DNA of 64,000 nucleotides from Blattamonas nauphoetae (taxonomy: Eukaryota; Preaxostyla; Oxymonadida). The stretch spans positions 1-64,000 of the forward strand of contig JARBJD010000104.1 in assembly GCA_033064195.1 (NCBI GenBank), given 5' to 3'. The translations under genes were made by a program, and so were the position numbers. Positions 10,170 through 19,355 of this stretch are shown piece by piece; the first letter of the stretch is position 1; each line of letters starts with the position of its first letter. Under the pieces are notes generated by a model that was not told where the DNA came from, searched no databases, and saw only the letters and a list, made by a program, of their open reading frames with translations.

Positions 10170-12412
10170 GGGGTGACCGGTCACTTTTTCCCAAAAAGTA
10201 CTGACGGTCAGTGACCGAGAGTTTTCGAAATATGGGTGACAGTTGATCAAAGGACCTTCAAGAAATTATCCTCAAATCGACATATCTCTACTCATTGATC
10301 CTCTTTGGAAGCTATTCTCTCATAGTTGAACATTTTTTGTGTAAAAATTCTGATTTATATCAAAATTCTTCAGCATTCATTCTGAAAAACAAGTCAGACA
10401 GAGATCGGCCCAGAATCATGTTCATTTTTCTCAGACAACTCATTTGGGTCTGATGAAGCAACATTGTTGGACTCTCTGCTTACCCAATCGTCATTTCAAT
10501 ACCTATGATTTCGTGAAAGTTCGATTGGCGACAAGCTTGTGCTTGAAAATGCTCGAGGACATTTTCACGCACCAGAAGAGAATGTTGAGGCAGATGAGAA
10601 GAACCAGCAAGAAAAGAAAGAGAAGAAGCGAAACATGAAACAAATCCGTCCCCGATCGATTCACCCATGATGGACGAAGACGGTGAGAAAAACAAGCCGA
10701 AATTCACCGAAGAAGTACTCAAAGTGATGCTGATTATTGAACGCCAAAAGAAGCCAAAACAATCTGAAATAATCTCTGTTTGTGGTAGTGTGAAAGGAAG
10801 AACAGTAGCGGAGGTGATCGAAGAGACAGTCATCCGATCGAAACATTCGACGAAGAAGACATGGAAGACAAAGACATTGCTGCCCTCAAACTGTTCTGCC
10901 TCTCCCACATCACTCTGGCCATCAACAAAATCTCGAAGCGCGGTCTGAAAGTGTGTGTTGTCCCGCTGATGATAAACAGGTTCTTACGACAGTGGATCTG
11001 TCTCAAAATCAAGAAAAGACGAGAAAGGGAACATCTGTCTTTGCAACGCCTTTTGTCTTCGTTGATTTTGGAGACTGGAAATGATGGACATAGTCACCCA
11101 ATCAGAGTCTTCGATGCGATCAGCAGAATTTGAGAGATCATCTTTCTTTCGTCACTGGTCTTGCCAAAATGTTCAATCAACCATCAGATATCCTCATATT
11201 GACCACAAATTTTCACACAAATCTCATCCTTCAATGGAAACAACTCAGAATGTCCAACTTCTCTGTTATATCAACATCGCTTCTCCTGTCTGTCTCTTTC
11301 ACGAAACAAATATTGCAGACAGTTCACTTCGCTCATAGACAAGTTTGGTAAACTTTGGTCTTCTTATTCAGTCAGATCTTCTTGAAGCACAGAGTGTGTA
11401 GGATCATTTTCAACCGATCGGCACAGATTCTCCACAAATCGAAGCATAATCAATCACTCCGCACATTCATCATCACGTTATGATGCACTTTCCAACAAAT
11501 TGACAATATCCGTTCGTTCAGACACGGCTCGTTTCATAGCAAGACTAGATTTGCTGCATCACTCATTTACGCTGTTTGATACAGCTGAACAATCAGTGAA
11601 CGCGGCGCTGGATTACTGCTTCCGAGTTATACTTGAATATCCTCTGGATAAATCTCCACCATCTGTCAAATTGATCCTTTGCATCTCACCTGAGTGAAAG
11701 TCACAATGAAGCATCTTCCTCCCTCTCAGACAAAGAAAAACACTGAATCAAATACGTCAACAATCTAATTTTTGTTGGTGGAGGAGAAGCACCTGCAACA
11801 TGCACACATTCATCCACTAACCTGATCGCTCACCCACGTTCCTTTCCGCCCGATCTCAACGGATTCATCTTGCTTCGTGCATGCTTTTATCGATGGAGAT
11901 ACTGAGAAGGCAGTATATATCACAATCAGACAATCTACAAGACCTCTGGACTCAGCCCGATTTCAGCTCCATCTTCTGCGTTCGTAGATCACTGCCACTG
12001 AAACCGATGCGCCCAGGAACAGCGCAAAGGAGAGCGATTGTAGATGAAGATTAAATTGAGGAAATCATACAGCTAGTGAGGGGGTGGAGTCGACTGGTTC
12101 GACATAGCATGGTGCTCGCTCACATCATCATTTCGGACTTGTTGATCGAGTCAGGGAGATGTGCCGTTCAATATTCAATCGTATTCATCCTCATTGTGTC
12201 ATGTTGCATTCATGTTGAATTCTGCAAACCCAACTTTGGAAATCATTTGATATCGAGAACTGTGACTGAAGTTATTAATCTGTCTACCCTCTTTTTGGTA
12301 TCCTCCCATCCTAGCGGAAGTCATAATGTCAGAATTTTGAGTCAATTCACAATCGAAAGTTGATCGAGCCCTTAGAAGAGAAGCGAGGTGACACTGACCG
12401 AGTCGAAAGGCT

Positions 12413-12424
12413 CGGTCAGGCCAG
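12413..12424 (-). repeat. Right terminal inverted repeat of nested transposon
   Basis: CGGTCAGGCCAG, the exact inverse complement of 10,158-10,169, followed by the TATA duplication at 12,425-12,428. An inner hairpin (CCGAG...CTCGG) lies directly beside it at about 12,398-12,416. Confidence 0.9.
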
Positions 12425-12459
12425 TATAGTTGGATTCATTTAATACAAATTAAAAAATT

Positions 12460-12600
12460 CAGAATTAAATTTTCATTCGTTGTTTTCTCAGTTCTGGATT
12501 TTTCACCAGAAAGGAGGATCAATGGGTTCGATCACTCATTTCTCACAAGTGATAGTTTCGTTCTAATTCTTCGTGTTTTAGATTCTTCTGGTGCTCAGGA
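12460..12600 (-). pseudogene. Decayed C-terminal piece of a third Polinton repeat protein
   Basis: Minus-strand conceptual translation gives a KNPELRKQ-like ending that matches the PHLRKQ/PHLRKY ends of the proteins at 9767-10,144 and 14,146-14,739. Just upstream is a stretch resembling their [VI]-R-[LI] strand. Only the last part of a repeat is recognisable and it looks broken. It implies the element once carried at least three tandem genes of this family. Confidence 0.45.
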
Positions 12601-12629
12601 TCATCATGGTATGCTCCGTTTTTTGAAGA

Positions 12630-12649
12630 TTCCGGACTTTTGCAGAGAT
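12630..12649 (+). repeat. 20-bp direct repeat, copy 1
   Basis: Identical to 12,911-12,930. The flanking bases differ, so the identity ends sharply. The copies are 281 bases apart. Confidence 0.9.
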
Positions 12650-12910
12650 ATTTGAGGTTTCACAACCTGGTCCAGATCTCGGTAAAAGTATGCATTCTTC
12701 ATCATATCGACATCATTTTTATCTTGTTTTAGACTTGTTTCAGCTGTTTCCGGGCTAATTTTCACTTGTTTCTTGCTCATTATTGTTTCATTTTTGGTCA
12801 CACTTCAGTCCTCGTTTTTTCGTTGTTTACTGTTTTTAACCACTTCATTCATGTTTCTTTCTCTGTAACTTTTTCTCGAATACAACACACTAATTCCCGT
12901 TTACTGAGTT

Positions 12911-12930
12911 TTCCGGACTTTTGCAGAGAT
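12911..12930 (+). repeat. 20-bp direct repeat, copy 2
   Basis: Identical to 12,630-12,649. See the entry for the surrounding block. Confidence 0.9.
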
Positions 12931-14145
12931 CCGCCATTCAACGGCTCACTTCACATCTCGGAATTTTTCCGTAATCTTCATCATTTCACATACATTTTTG
13001 AATCATTTTTGATGTTTTTAAGCAAAAAAGGACCAAACACAAGCGACATTTTCACTATTGGTGCCACATTTCACACCGTTTTCACGATCGTCAATTTCCC
13101 TCTCAGTTTCATACTTGCCCGTTTCATTCATGCTTGTTTCGCTTTCATTTACTCTGTTTTTGTGAAAAAGTTGATGAAAAGTTGACTAAAATGATGTGCT
13201 AGTGAAGTGAGAACGGCCCACAAAATGGAAGTGATGTGAGAAAAATGGAGAGGAATGATGAACTAATTCGAGGTGAAATGGGGAGCAAAAGTGATGAAAT
13301 GAAAGGGACAACAGTCGGTTTTGAAGTGACAAAAACGGTCAAAAGTTGAGAAGTGAAAACATGAAAAAGTGACTTTATGAGAGAACTATCCGACAAAATC
13401 TCCTCAAAATTCAGGCACACCTTACTCATACCGCGAGAAAGAAGGATTTGCAGTGAAAATCGGATCAAAAAATCTATAGTGTCAAAATGTTGGTGCAGAT
13501 GTGTCGTCAGAGGTGTGATCGAAAAACCGACCCTCCAGAGCGAACTATAGGTGATGTACAACCAGAATTCTCAAAAAAGCGTCGCTTGAGTGCGATTGTG
13601 AAGTGGTTTGAAGGAAAATCGTGTAAAATGAAAATTGACAAAAAATTGTGAAAACGATCGTGTGTCGAGGATCGTCAAAACCGAATGACGCGAATACCTG
13701 TCCACTATCGTTTTGACACCTACGGAGACCATCAGAGGGCGAAAAGTGACGTGCAGGAGAAGAGCGAGACGTCACTTTCTCCTCCTTAAAAATTTTGTCA
13801 TTTTCAAAATATGTTGTGGGGTCGGATCTAACTTTTTTTTCAAAAGTGCTTTTTTCCTAAAATTTCACCTATCAACATCAATTTCGTAATTTTAGAACGT
13901 GTTTGAACACAATTTGAGACATAAAGGTGTTCATAGTGGCGAAATCCGAACATCGACTTTTTCGTCACTTTTTCGACCTAAGTTCGGTACACAGTTCGAC
14001 GAATTCCCAACCGATTTTGATCAAACCTCTTTTGATCGATGACCTACATTGTCCCCGAGATTTTAGAATTTTTTGCAGAATTTCTCGAAATGGTTATCAT
14101 GTTGGATTCGACTGATTTGTAGACAAAAATAGATTTTCAGTGTTT

Positions 14146-14739
14146 TCATGACCTATCATGGTACTTTCTCAAGTGAGGACGGTCTCCAAAATACAACCAA
14201 TTGTCCAAGCGAACGTAATACTCATTCTTTGTTCGTAAATCGCGATATTTGAATGGCTCAAGTACCTTTTTGTATGTTCCAATGAGTTCACAATTCTCTT
14301 TTTTCAATTCATTTTCAACAAACGATTGTGTGTAATGTTTTCGTTGACAATTATGAGCTCGATATCCCTTCATCCATTTCGATGGAATCACTTTCCATTC
14401 GACTCCTTCGTACCGGTATGTGACAAGTGAATCAGCATACTTGTATTCAGAAATGAATTCACAATTTTCGTTTTTCATTGACTCGAGAAACTTTGCTTTC
14501 GTGCAACAATTGGATACTTGAATGTATCTCTGGCGATTCGTGTGTGGTCTAGATCCTTTGACAAAACGCTGTAAGTACACTCGATAAATGTCATCTGGTT
14601 TATCTTCGTGATAATATTCGAAAGTGCTCGATGTGAGATATGTTGTTCCTTGTCGATTGAGAGTTGGTGGAACTTTCATCTTCAAATTTTCTTTGTCCAA
14701 TATTTCCTGTAGTTGATTTGGTGTTAATACGCAACTCAT
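14146..14739 (-). CDS. Polinton ~57-residue-repeat protein C
   Basis: The start is placed at 14,739 rather than further upstream because the element's promoter-like motif sits at 14,742-14,757, as at the other genes. The 197-residue product has an N-terminal ~45 residues of unknown fold and then three tandem repeats of about 57 residues. Each repeat holds an acidic-aromatic EY..., a middle strand with a Trp or Tyr, and a [RK]-[PA]-H ending. Repeats two and three are clear paralogs of those in the gene at 9767-10,144 and share the linker HYTQSFVENELKK. The function is unknown. Similar 'EYK...GH' repeats in other elements bind zinc or DNA, but most of the cysteines expected there are absent here. 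The frame looks whole. Confidence 0.7.
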   Translation of the reverse strand: MSCVLTPNQLQEILDKENLKMKVPPTLNRQGTTYLTSSTFEYYHEDKPDDIYRVYLQRFVKGSRPHTNRQRYIQVSNCCTKAKFLESMKNENCEFISEYKYADSLVTYRYEGVEWKVIPSKWMKGYRAHNCQRKHYTQSFVENELKKENCELIGTYKKVLEPFKYRDLRTKNEYYVRLDNWLYFGDRPHLRKYHDRS

Positions 14740-14811
14740 TTTATCCAAATTAAAAAATTGAATAAAAAAAGAAATCGACTTTGTTTTTGGAAAGTACTCA
14801 AAAAAAGCTTC

Positions 14812-14869
14812 AAAAAGGACACTTTTCACGAGGTCCTTTTTTGGCCATTATTTTTAGAATTTAGGCCAA
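14812..14869. other. Two nested-style inverted repeats near the right end of the Polinton
   Basis: AAAAAGGAC (14,812-14,820) pairs with GTCCTTTTT (14,833-14,841), and TTGGCC (about 14,841-14,846) pairs with GGCCAA (about 14,864-14,869). They could be a terminator, a residual end structure or chance in AT-rich DNA. They mark the last place where I see element-like features before host sequence. Confidence 0.4.
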
Positions 14870-16077
14870 ATATTGATGTCATCAAAATGTCATAAATTCC
14901 TTTTAATACAAGATTCAAAATTGGTCAATCGGCGTTGACTTTTAGTTTTGATTTCAATGACAATTTCAGATTGGTTCTCTATTCGCTTCTATAACTACTA
15001 GAGTTTTTGTACATTTCACTTGCTTTGTCTACAAAAATGTAGATGAAATAGAAAACAATTTCAGAGAAACAAATTGTTAATGAAGAGAACAAATAATTAT
15101 AATTCGAGCGGTTGGGTCGAATTCTTCACTAATCCCGCACGACTCTTGATTTTTGTGAGAAAATGGATGCAGACATTCGAAAATTGGCTAATTGATGAGA
15201 ATGAGAACAGTCGATGTTCACAGGTTGAATTGTGGTATTCAAAAAGGAAAAAGTATCTGTTCGCGAGGTATTTGGTTTTTGGTTCTCCCTTTTTTCAAAG
15301 GGTCAGATCTTCACAATTTCATCATGAAGGAATTATATATCTCTTATCTCGAATATTTGACAATAGGAACACTGCACTGGAGCTAAACGCAAGAAGATCC
15401 AATCTGTTTTCCACGAAAAGACGGGAATCTCATCTCACCCAGATTGACGACAGTCGCTTGCTAGCTTTCGAGTGATACGATTGGATATATAGTCAAGTTC
15501 ATCATATTTTTCTTTCACTTCATTAGACGTTAGTGCATTCCCTGACAACAATTTTTCATGTTTGACTTTCTTATGCGTGATCAGACCCTTGGAAAATAAC
15601 AAGAGAACTAAAAACCAATTACCTCGCTGACAGATGGGAGAAATAATTTCTCCAGAGATTTATTCAAGACAAACCGATCATCTATGTTCACTCTGACAAT
15701 CACAGGTTAGTCAATGCACTGTCCAGTTTTTCATGAGGACGGTATATGTGAGACACATTCAGTTCATTTTTTTTCACTCACTGATTACTCCGTACCAAAT
15801 GCTGCACTAGTGTCAATTCTGTCTTCCACACTTTGATGACCATTTTACTCTCACATTTGGAATTTCTCTCCTTGTATAACCAGAAATCGTATTCATGTCT
15901 CATTAAATCGAAAATAGTGGGTATGATCAATAGATCCATCCTGAATCGTGGATTTCTACAACATCTTTTCATACATAGCTGATTCCATTAAAATGAGAAT
16001 TGTACGATTGGTTACGAAGTGACAGTGTAGTGAAAGAAAGTCTCACTCTGAAAAACGAGTGAAAATGAAGTGAAAAT
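14870..16077. other. 1.2-kb stretch with no supported gene
   Basis: AT-rich sequence separates the Polinton from the first clear host gene. A 133-codon plus-strand frame at about 15,074-15,475 has no recognisable domain and no codon or splice support. A 64-codon minus-strand frame at 15,778-15,972 is equally unsupported. Nothing else is seen. Confidence 0.6.
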
Positions 16078-18078
16078 CTAAATCAATACAAGATTCAATT
16101 TGGCGTATTCTACAAACTCACTCAAGTCAAAATCGCCATCAAAATTCCAGTAATCACGACTGACAATCGTTGTCGAATCGTCATCATTGTCGTCACCATC
16201 ATCATCTTCCCAAACCGAGCACGATTCTGGCGGTTCCAACTCAGAGAACACACAATGATCCATGTGGTTGCACCAGGGGATTTCTGCTGGGCATGATTCT
16301 GTTCTTGAAATTATCGAATCTGTTGAGCTCATTGATTCACAATCATTGTCCGTGCTGTCCAACTCCATCTCACCAGACTCTTCACTCTCGAAATCCATAT
16401 CCATCCCTCCTCTGTCCTTATTCATGTCTTCTTCTCCATCCTTTGAGGCATCCCCGTTCATCGTGTCATCATCCACTTCCTCCTCTTTTCGAAAATCATA
16501 ACCAAATCTGATTTCCAAATCACTCCTCCCATCTCCCTCTGATCTTCCTTCACCATCTTCAACGTCTTCCTCTTCGTCTTCTTCAAAATCACAAGAAAAT
16601 CTGAATTCTTCCCAATATCCTGAGTCATCCTCGTCGATCATATCATCCACTTCTTCCTCCTTTCGAAAATCATAACCAAATCTGATTTCCGAATCACTGT
16701 TCCCATCTCGTTCCAATCCTCCTTTTGATTCTTCCACTTCTTTCTCTTGTGATGTCATTTCTCCAATCCTTCTTCCATCTTCACATTCTCCCCATCCACT
16801 CCATCTTCCAACTCGAAGGACATTTGCAGGTGGCGACACACCACGAACCCAGTTCCGAACAATCCCAGCAGGAGACTGCGACGTGTTCGCTTGAGGTGTC
16901 ATTGTCGTCCCGAGAGACCAGTTTGATGTCATGCTGTGCCTCTCACTGTCCTCCACTTCATTCTTGTCCATCCAGTCGTCTTCTTCATTGTTTGTTCTCT
17001 CACTCATTTCTGATTCTTCTGTGTTCGGTTCGTTTGAAGTCCAGCTGCTTCCATGTTGCCATTCATTTCTTGTTCCAACTGACAACGTCACAGTCACTGG
17101 TGTCTCTCTTCCATTCACGGGAATCTCCATTGATTGTGCGTGATCCCGCAAGAATCCTCCAATCATCTGTGAATAGCTCTCACCACACAACGTTGGAAAG
17201 AAGCGAGCTATGAAAGCTTTGCTGAATCGCTTGTTCCCATTCCTGAACAGTTCTTCCACATCTTCGTATTTCAGCATCACATCAACTGATATTTGGAGGC
17301 CTAGAAATGAACAAACACGCGACAGTCCATCTATAATGTGCGAGAGAAGAGTGTTCATGAACTCCGCTCGAAAGCAATGCTCCATTGTCGTCATTGGTTC
17401 GTGGAACTGAAGTGACAATAGAAGGCCATTGTGGAAGTCTTTCATCACAGGCCACTTCAAGTCGATGTTTTCAACCCCATTCAGCACATGTCGCGCATAT
17501 TCTGCTTCTTCTCGAGTATTGAAGACCAGAAGGTTCTGATCAGGCGATTCCTGTGTTGGACGAGGAATCACTAACGGAAAGATTTGGTGATTCAGGAGGA
17601 CACTCTGGATGTCACATCCTTGCATTTGATATGCATGTCGTCGGTGTTCTTCCACTTGGAAGAACTGGTTTTGGTGTTCTTCCATTTGGAAGAATTGGTT
17701 TTGGTATGATTGATTTTGGATCTCCTCAATTGGGAATCCATTTGATTGCTTTTTTATCTTTTTATTAACTTTAAGTTTTTTGTATGGTTTTGTGTTGCTG
17801 GAGACCAGCAACGATTTTGCGGCAATGCAAGGAACCAACGATATGATTGATTCCCCCATGTCCACGAATGAAGATCCCATGTAACCGTGATGTTTCATCG
17901 GCATTTCACTTGATCCGACCAGTTGCAGTCGATAGGAGGTGTGAGACGGCTCAACTTTCTTGAGTTGAAATTGCCGGTTGAATTGTCCAAAGAAAGATTC
18001 CACCTCGCGACGAGATGGCAGGCATTGGCTTCTGATATAAAATTGGTCCTCGAGAGGGCAGAATGGTTCAAAGTCCAT
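16078..18078 (-). CDS. Acidic repeat-containing protein, unknown function
   Basis: A 666-residue single-exon frame. I do not recognise a family. Residues 110-150 hold tandem Gln/Phe/Glu-rich copies ending in EEH. The middle (about 200-370) looks globular and helical, with an F-P-T-L-C segment. The C-terminal half is very acidic and holds two near-identical copies of a block with core EIRFGYDFRKEEEVDD (DNA at about 16,470-16,520 and 16,645-16,700) plus a third, diverged copy (EFRFSCDFEEDEEED). The pattern suggests a nuclear or scaffold protein with short linear motifs. It is the first host gene beside the Polinton and is transcribed towards it. Confidence 0.75.
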   Translation of the reverse strand: MDFEPFCPLEDQFYIRSQCLPSRREVESFFGQFNRQFQLKKVEPSHTSYRLQLVGSSEMPMKHHGYMGSSFVDMGESIISLVPCIAAKSLLVSSNTKPYKKLKVNKKIKKQSNGFPIEEIQNQSYQNQFFQMEEHQNQFFQVEEHRRHAYQMQGCDIQSVLLNHQIFPLVIPRPTQESPDQNLLVFNTREEAEYARHVLNGVENIDLKWPVMKDFHNGLLLSLQFHEPMTTMEHCFRAEFMNTLLSHIIDGLSRVCSFLGLQISVDVMLKYEDVEELFRNGNKRFSKAFIARFFPTLCGESYSQMIGGFLRDHAQSMEIPVNGRETPVTVTLSVGTRNEWQHGSSWTSNEPNTEESEMSERTNNEEDDWMDKNEVEDSERHSMTSNWSLGTTMTPQANTSQSPAGIVRNWVRGVSPPANVLRVGRWSGWGECEDGRRIGEMTSQEKEVEESKGGLERDGNSDSEIRFGYDFRKEEEVDDMIDEDDSGYWEEFRFSCDFEEDEEEDVEDGEGRSEGDGRSDLEIRFGYDFRKEEEVDDDTMNGDASKDGEEDMNKDRGGMDMDFESEESGEMELDSTDNDCESMSSTDSIISRTESCPAEIPWCNHMDHCVFSELEPPESCSVWEDDDGDDNDDDSTTIVSRDYWNFDGDFDLSEFVEYAKLNLVLI

Positions 18079-18474
18079 GCGTGATAGAAGTGGGTAAAAG
18101 TCTAGCCCTTGACTTTTTTACCAGTCCCTTTGTCCCACCCATCATTTTTCAAATTCAACCTGTGATGGTCCGTACAGTCCATGATTCTGAAAACATGTGA
18201 CGGTATTAAAGAGGGACCGATCCTGACGTGACCAGAGTCATATATGATTCACAAGCCAAGCGCAAACGACCAGAAAGAGGATCTTTTCAGAAAACATGAA
18301 AAAAACCCACTAGCCATCCATGCCGGTCTAAAATGTCTTCGAAATCCAAAAATTGATCCAATTCCAATCAATTAACACCTTCGACCGGATCTCGAACTGC
18401 CTCACCATCATAGATTGACTCTTTTGACAAATTAAGGGTTAGGTTGATCTCTCGAGACTTCACGTAATCGAAGG
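18079..18474. promoter_or_regulatory. Divergent intergenic region, 396 bp
   Basis: It lies between the start of the acidic protein (minus strand) and the start of the PLAC8 gene (plus strand), so it must hold both promoters. No TATA-like box or repeat stands out. No reading frame of note is present. Confidence 0.4.
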
Positions 18475-19040
18475 ATGGACTTTGATAACGATGATCCCAA
18501 GTATGTTCATCTATCTATGTGATCGACATCTTCTGTCTCCAGTGCCGCTTTGAAAGCAAAAGATGACCAGGAAAAGAAAAAAGCAAGTGAAGCAAAGAAA
18601 GGAGCAAAGTGGCATACACACATGTTTGATCTTGGTAAGAACTGTAAGAGCATGAAAGGTCTCTTATTCTTTTTCACTTATTTCAAACGTCATGTCAACA
18701 GGTTGTGGCAAACTATTCCCACAACTCCAAATCTGCGACAACTACCAAAAATTGAGCGGAAAGGGAAGCACACCAGCGGGAGTTTGTTTCAAAGCCACAT
18801 TTTGCCCTTGCATTCAAGAAATGGACAATCGGAAACTCATTAAAAAGAAGTATAAAATCAAGGAAAATACGCAAGGAGCTGGCCTCTGTCTTCAATCAAT
18901 GTTTTGCAGCTGGTGTGTTGTTGGACAAGGTATATCTTTTCATTTGTTTTCTTCATCTTTTCTCTTCAACATATCAAGATGCACACGAAATCACAACACA
19001 ACTAGAAAAACAGGTCCAACCGACCCATGTGAACGAGTAG
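18475..19040 (+). CDS. PLAC8-family cysteine-rich protein
   Basis: Four exons, 18,475-18,500, 18,543-18,634, 18,702-18,929 and 18,979-19,040, join to 135 codons plus TAG. All three introns are GT-AG (42, 67 and 49 nt). The product has a charged Lys/Ala-rich N-terminus (~35 residues) followed by the PLAC8 (Cys-rich, DUF614) fold: W..H.FDLGCG near 35, a GVCFKATFCPCI segment and a second half with CLQSMFCSWCVVGQDAHEI, matching the family's ...FC..C...Q..RE end. PLAC8 proteins are small membrane-associated proteins linked to metal tolerance and cell-size control in plants and to other roles in animals. In protists their role is unknown. Confidence 0.8.
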
Positions 19041-19355
19041 AGTGGTCAATCCTCATATTGTATTCACATCCCATCTTTGTTCATTGTTTTACACCATCAA
19101 GTTGTGCCACATTTGGATATTCCTCGTTTCAACCACCTCCTGTTCTTCATTTCGCAGGGTGCTATTTGTGATGATCATGATCCAGATATCACACAATCCT
19201 CTGTAAAATTGGAAAGTCTTTTCTAGAATGGTCAATGAAAGGGTAAACCAAATGAAATGGTATGTCAGGCCGACGAAGAGTGACAGAAGAAGAAAGAAAC
19301 TGAATGTGATATGAGTGGGAGCTAGTTTGAAAAAAGAATGTCACGAAATGGGTGA
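19041..19355. other. Tail-to-tail spacer, 315 bp
   Basis: It separates the PLAC8 stop (19,040) from the Atg4 stop (19,356 on the minus strand). Only 3' ends and terminators are expected. No gene is seen. Confidence 0.5.

Larger units (their letters stand above)
10158..12424. mobile_element. DNA transposon (2.27 kb, decayed) nested in the Polinton
   Basis: The left end reads CTGGCCTGACCG and the right end reads CGGTCAGGCCAG, a perfect 12-bp inverted repeat. The element is flanked on both sides by TATA (10,154-10,157 and 12,425-12,428), so the target duplication is TATA; alternatively it is TA with the repeat extended to TACTGGCC. Both ends hold several extra GGTCA/TGACC pentamers (six to seven within the first 65 bases on the left), probably transposase-binding sites. 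The interior has only short frames. The best plus-strand stretch, 10,640-11,130, is Lys/Glu-rich and changes frame near 10,850, so any transposase is decayed or the element is non-autonomous. A TA target would point to Tc1/mariner-like and a 4-bp target to another superfamily; I cannot decide. The insertion lies at the 5' end of the Polinton repeat gene A. Confidence 0.85.
12601..14145. other. Unexplained 1.5-kb strand-biased block within the Polinton
   Basis: No convincing gene is present. From about 12,600 to 13,185 the plus strand is pyrimidine-rich with many TTTC/CATTTC runs. From about 13,190 to 13,760 it is purine-rich with many GTGAA/AAAAGTGA runs, so composition switches strand near 13,185. 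A 20-bp direct repeat (TTCCGGACTTTTGCAGAGAT) is present at 12,630-12,649 and 12,911-12,930. The block separates the decayed repeat-gene piece (12,460-12,600) from the intact one (14,146-14,739), so it is probably a second insertion or a decayed inverted repeat. I could not find its borders. Confidence 0.5.
1..14870. mobile_element. Maverick/Polinton element, right-hand part (fossil, left end outside window)
   Basis: The block combines an A32-like packaging ATPase, an rve-type integrase and a protein-primed family B DNA polymerase, the set that defines Mavericks/Polintons. Most genes run on the minus strand and are packed with gaps of a few tens of bases. A T-rich promoter-like motif precedes nearly every start. 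Capsid and maturation-protease genes are not recognisable here and may lie left of base 1. The right limit is uncertain: the last gene of the element starts at 14,739, and I could not find a terminal inverted repeat or target duplication. The polymerase, ATPase and integrase are open, while several flanking genes look broken (roughly four breaks besides the nested insertion). I infer a fairly recent but no longer complete copy. A separate DNA transposon is inserted in it at 10,158-12,424. Confidence 0.87.

Noticed and set aside
12076-12363. 95-codon frame inside the nested transposon
   Set aside because: Hydrophobic chance frame without transposase motifs and not in register with other frames of the element.
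12398-12416. Rho-independent-style hairpin at the transposon right end
   Set aside because: It is part of the transposon end structure in a eukaryotic genome; a bacterial-type terminator makes no sense here.
12766-13561. 139- and 120-codon frames in the strand-biased block
   Set aside because: Both are Phe/Ser/His-rich products of pyrimidine runs with no domain; the composition switch is the real signal.
15074-15475. 133-codon plus-strand frame between the Polinton and the first host gene
   Set aside because: No domain, no splice continuity and a weak start context; not distinguishable from chance in AT-rich DNA.
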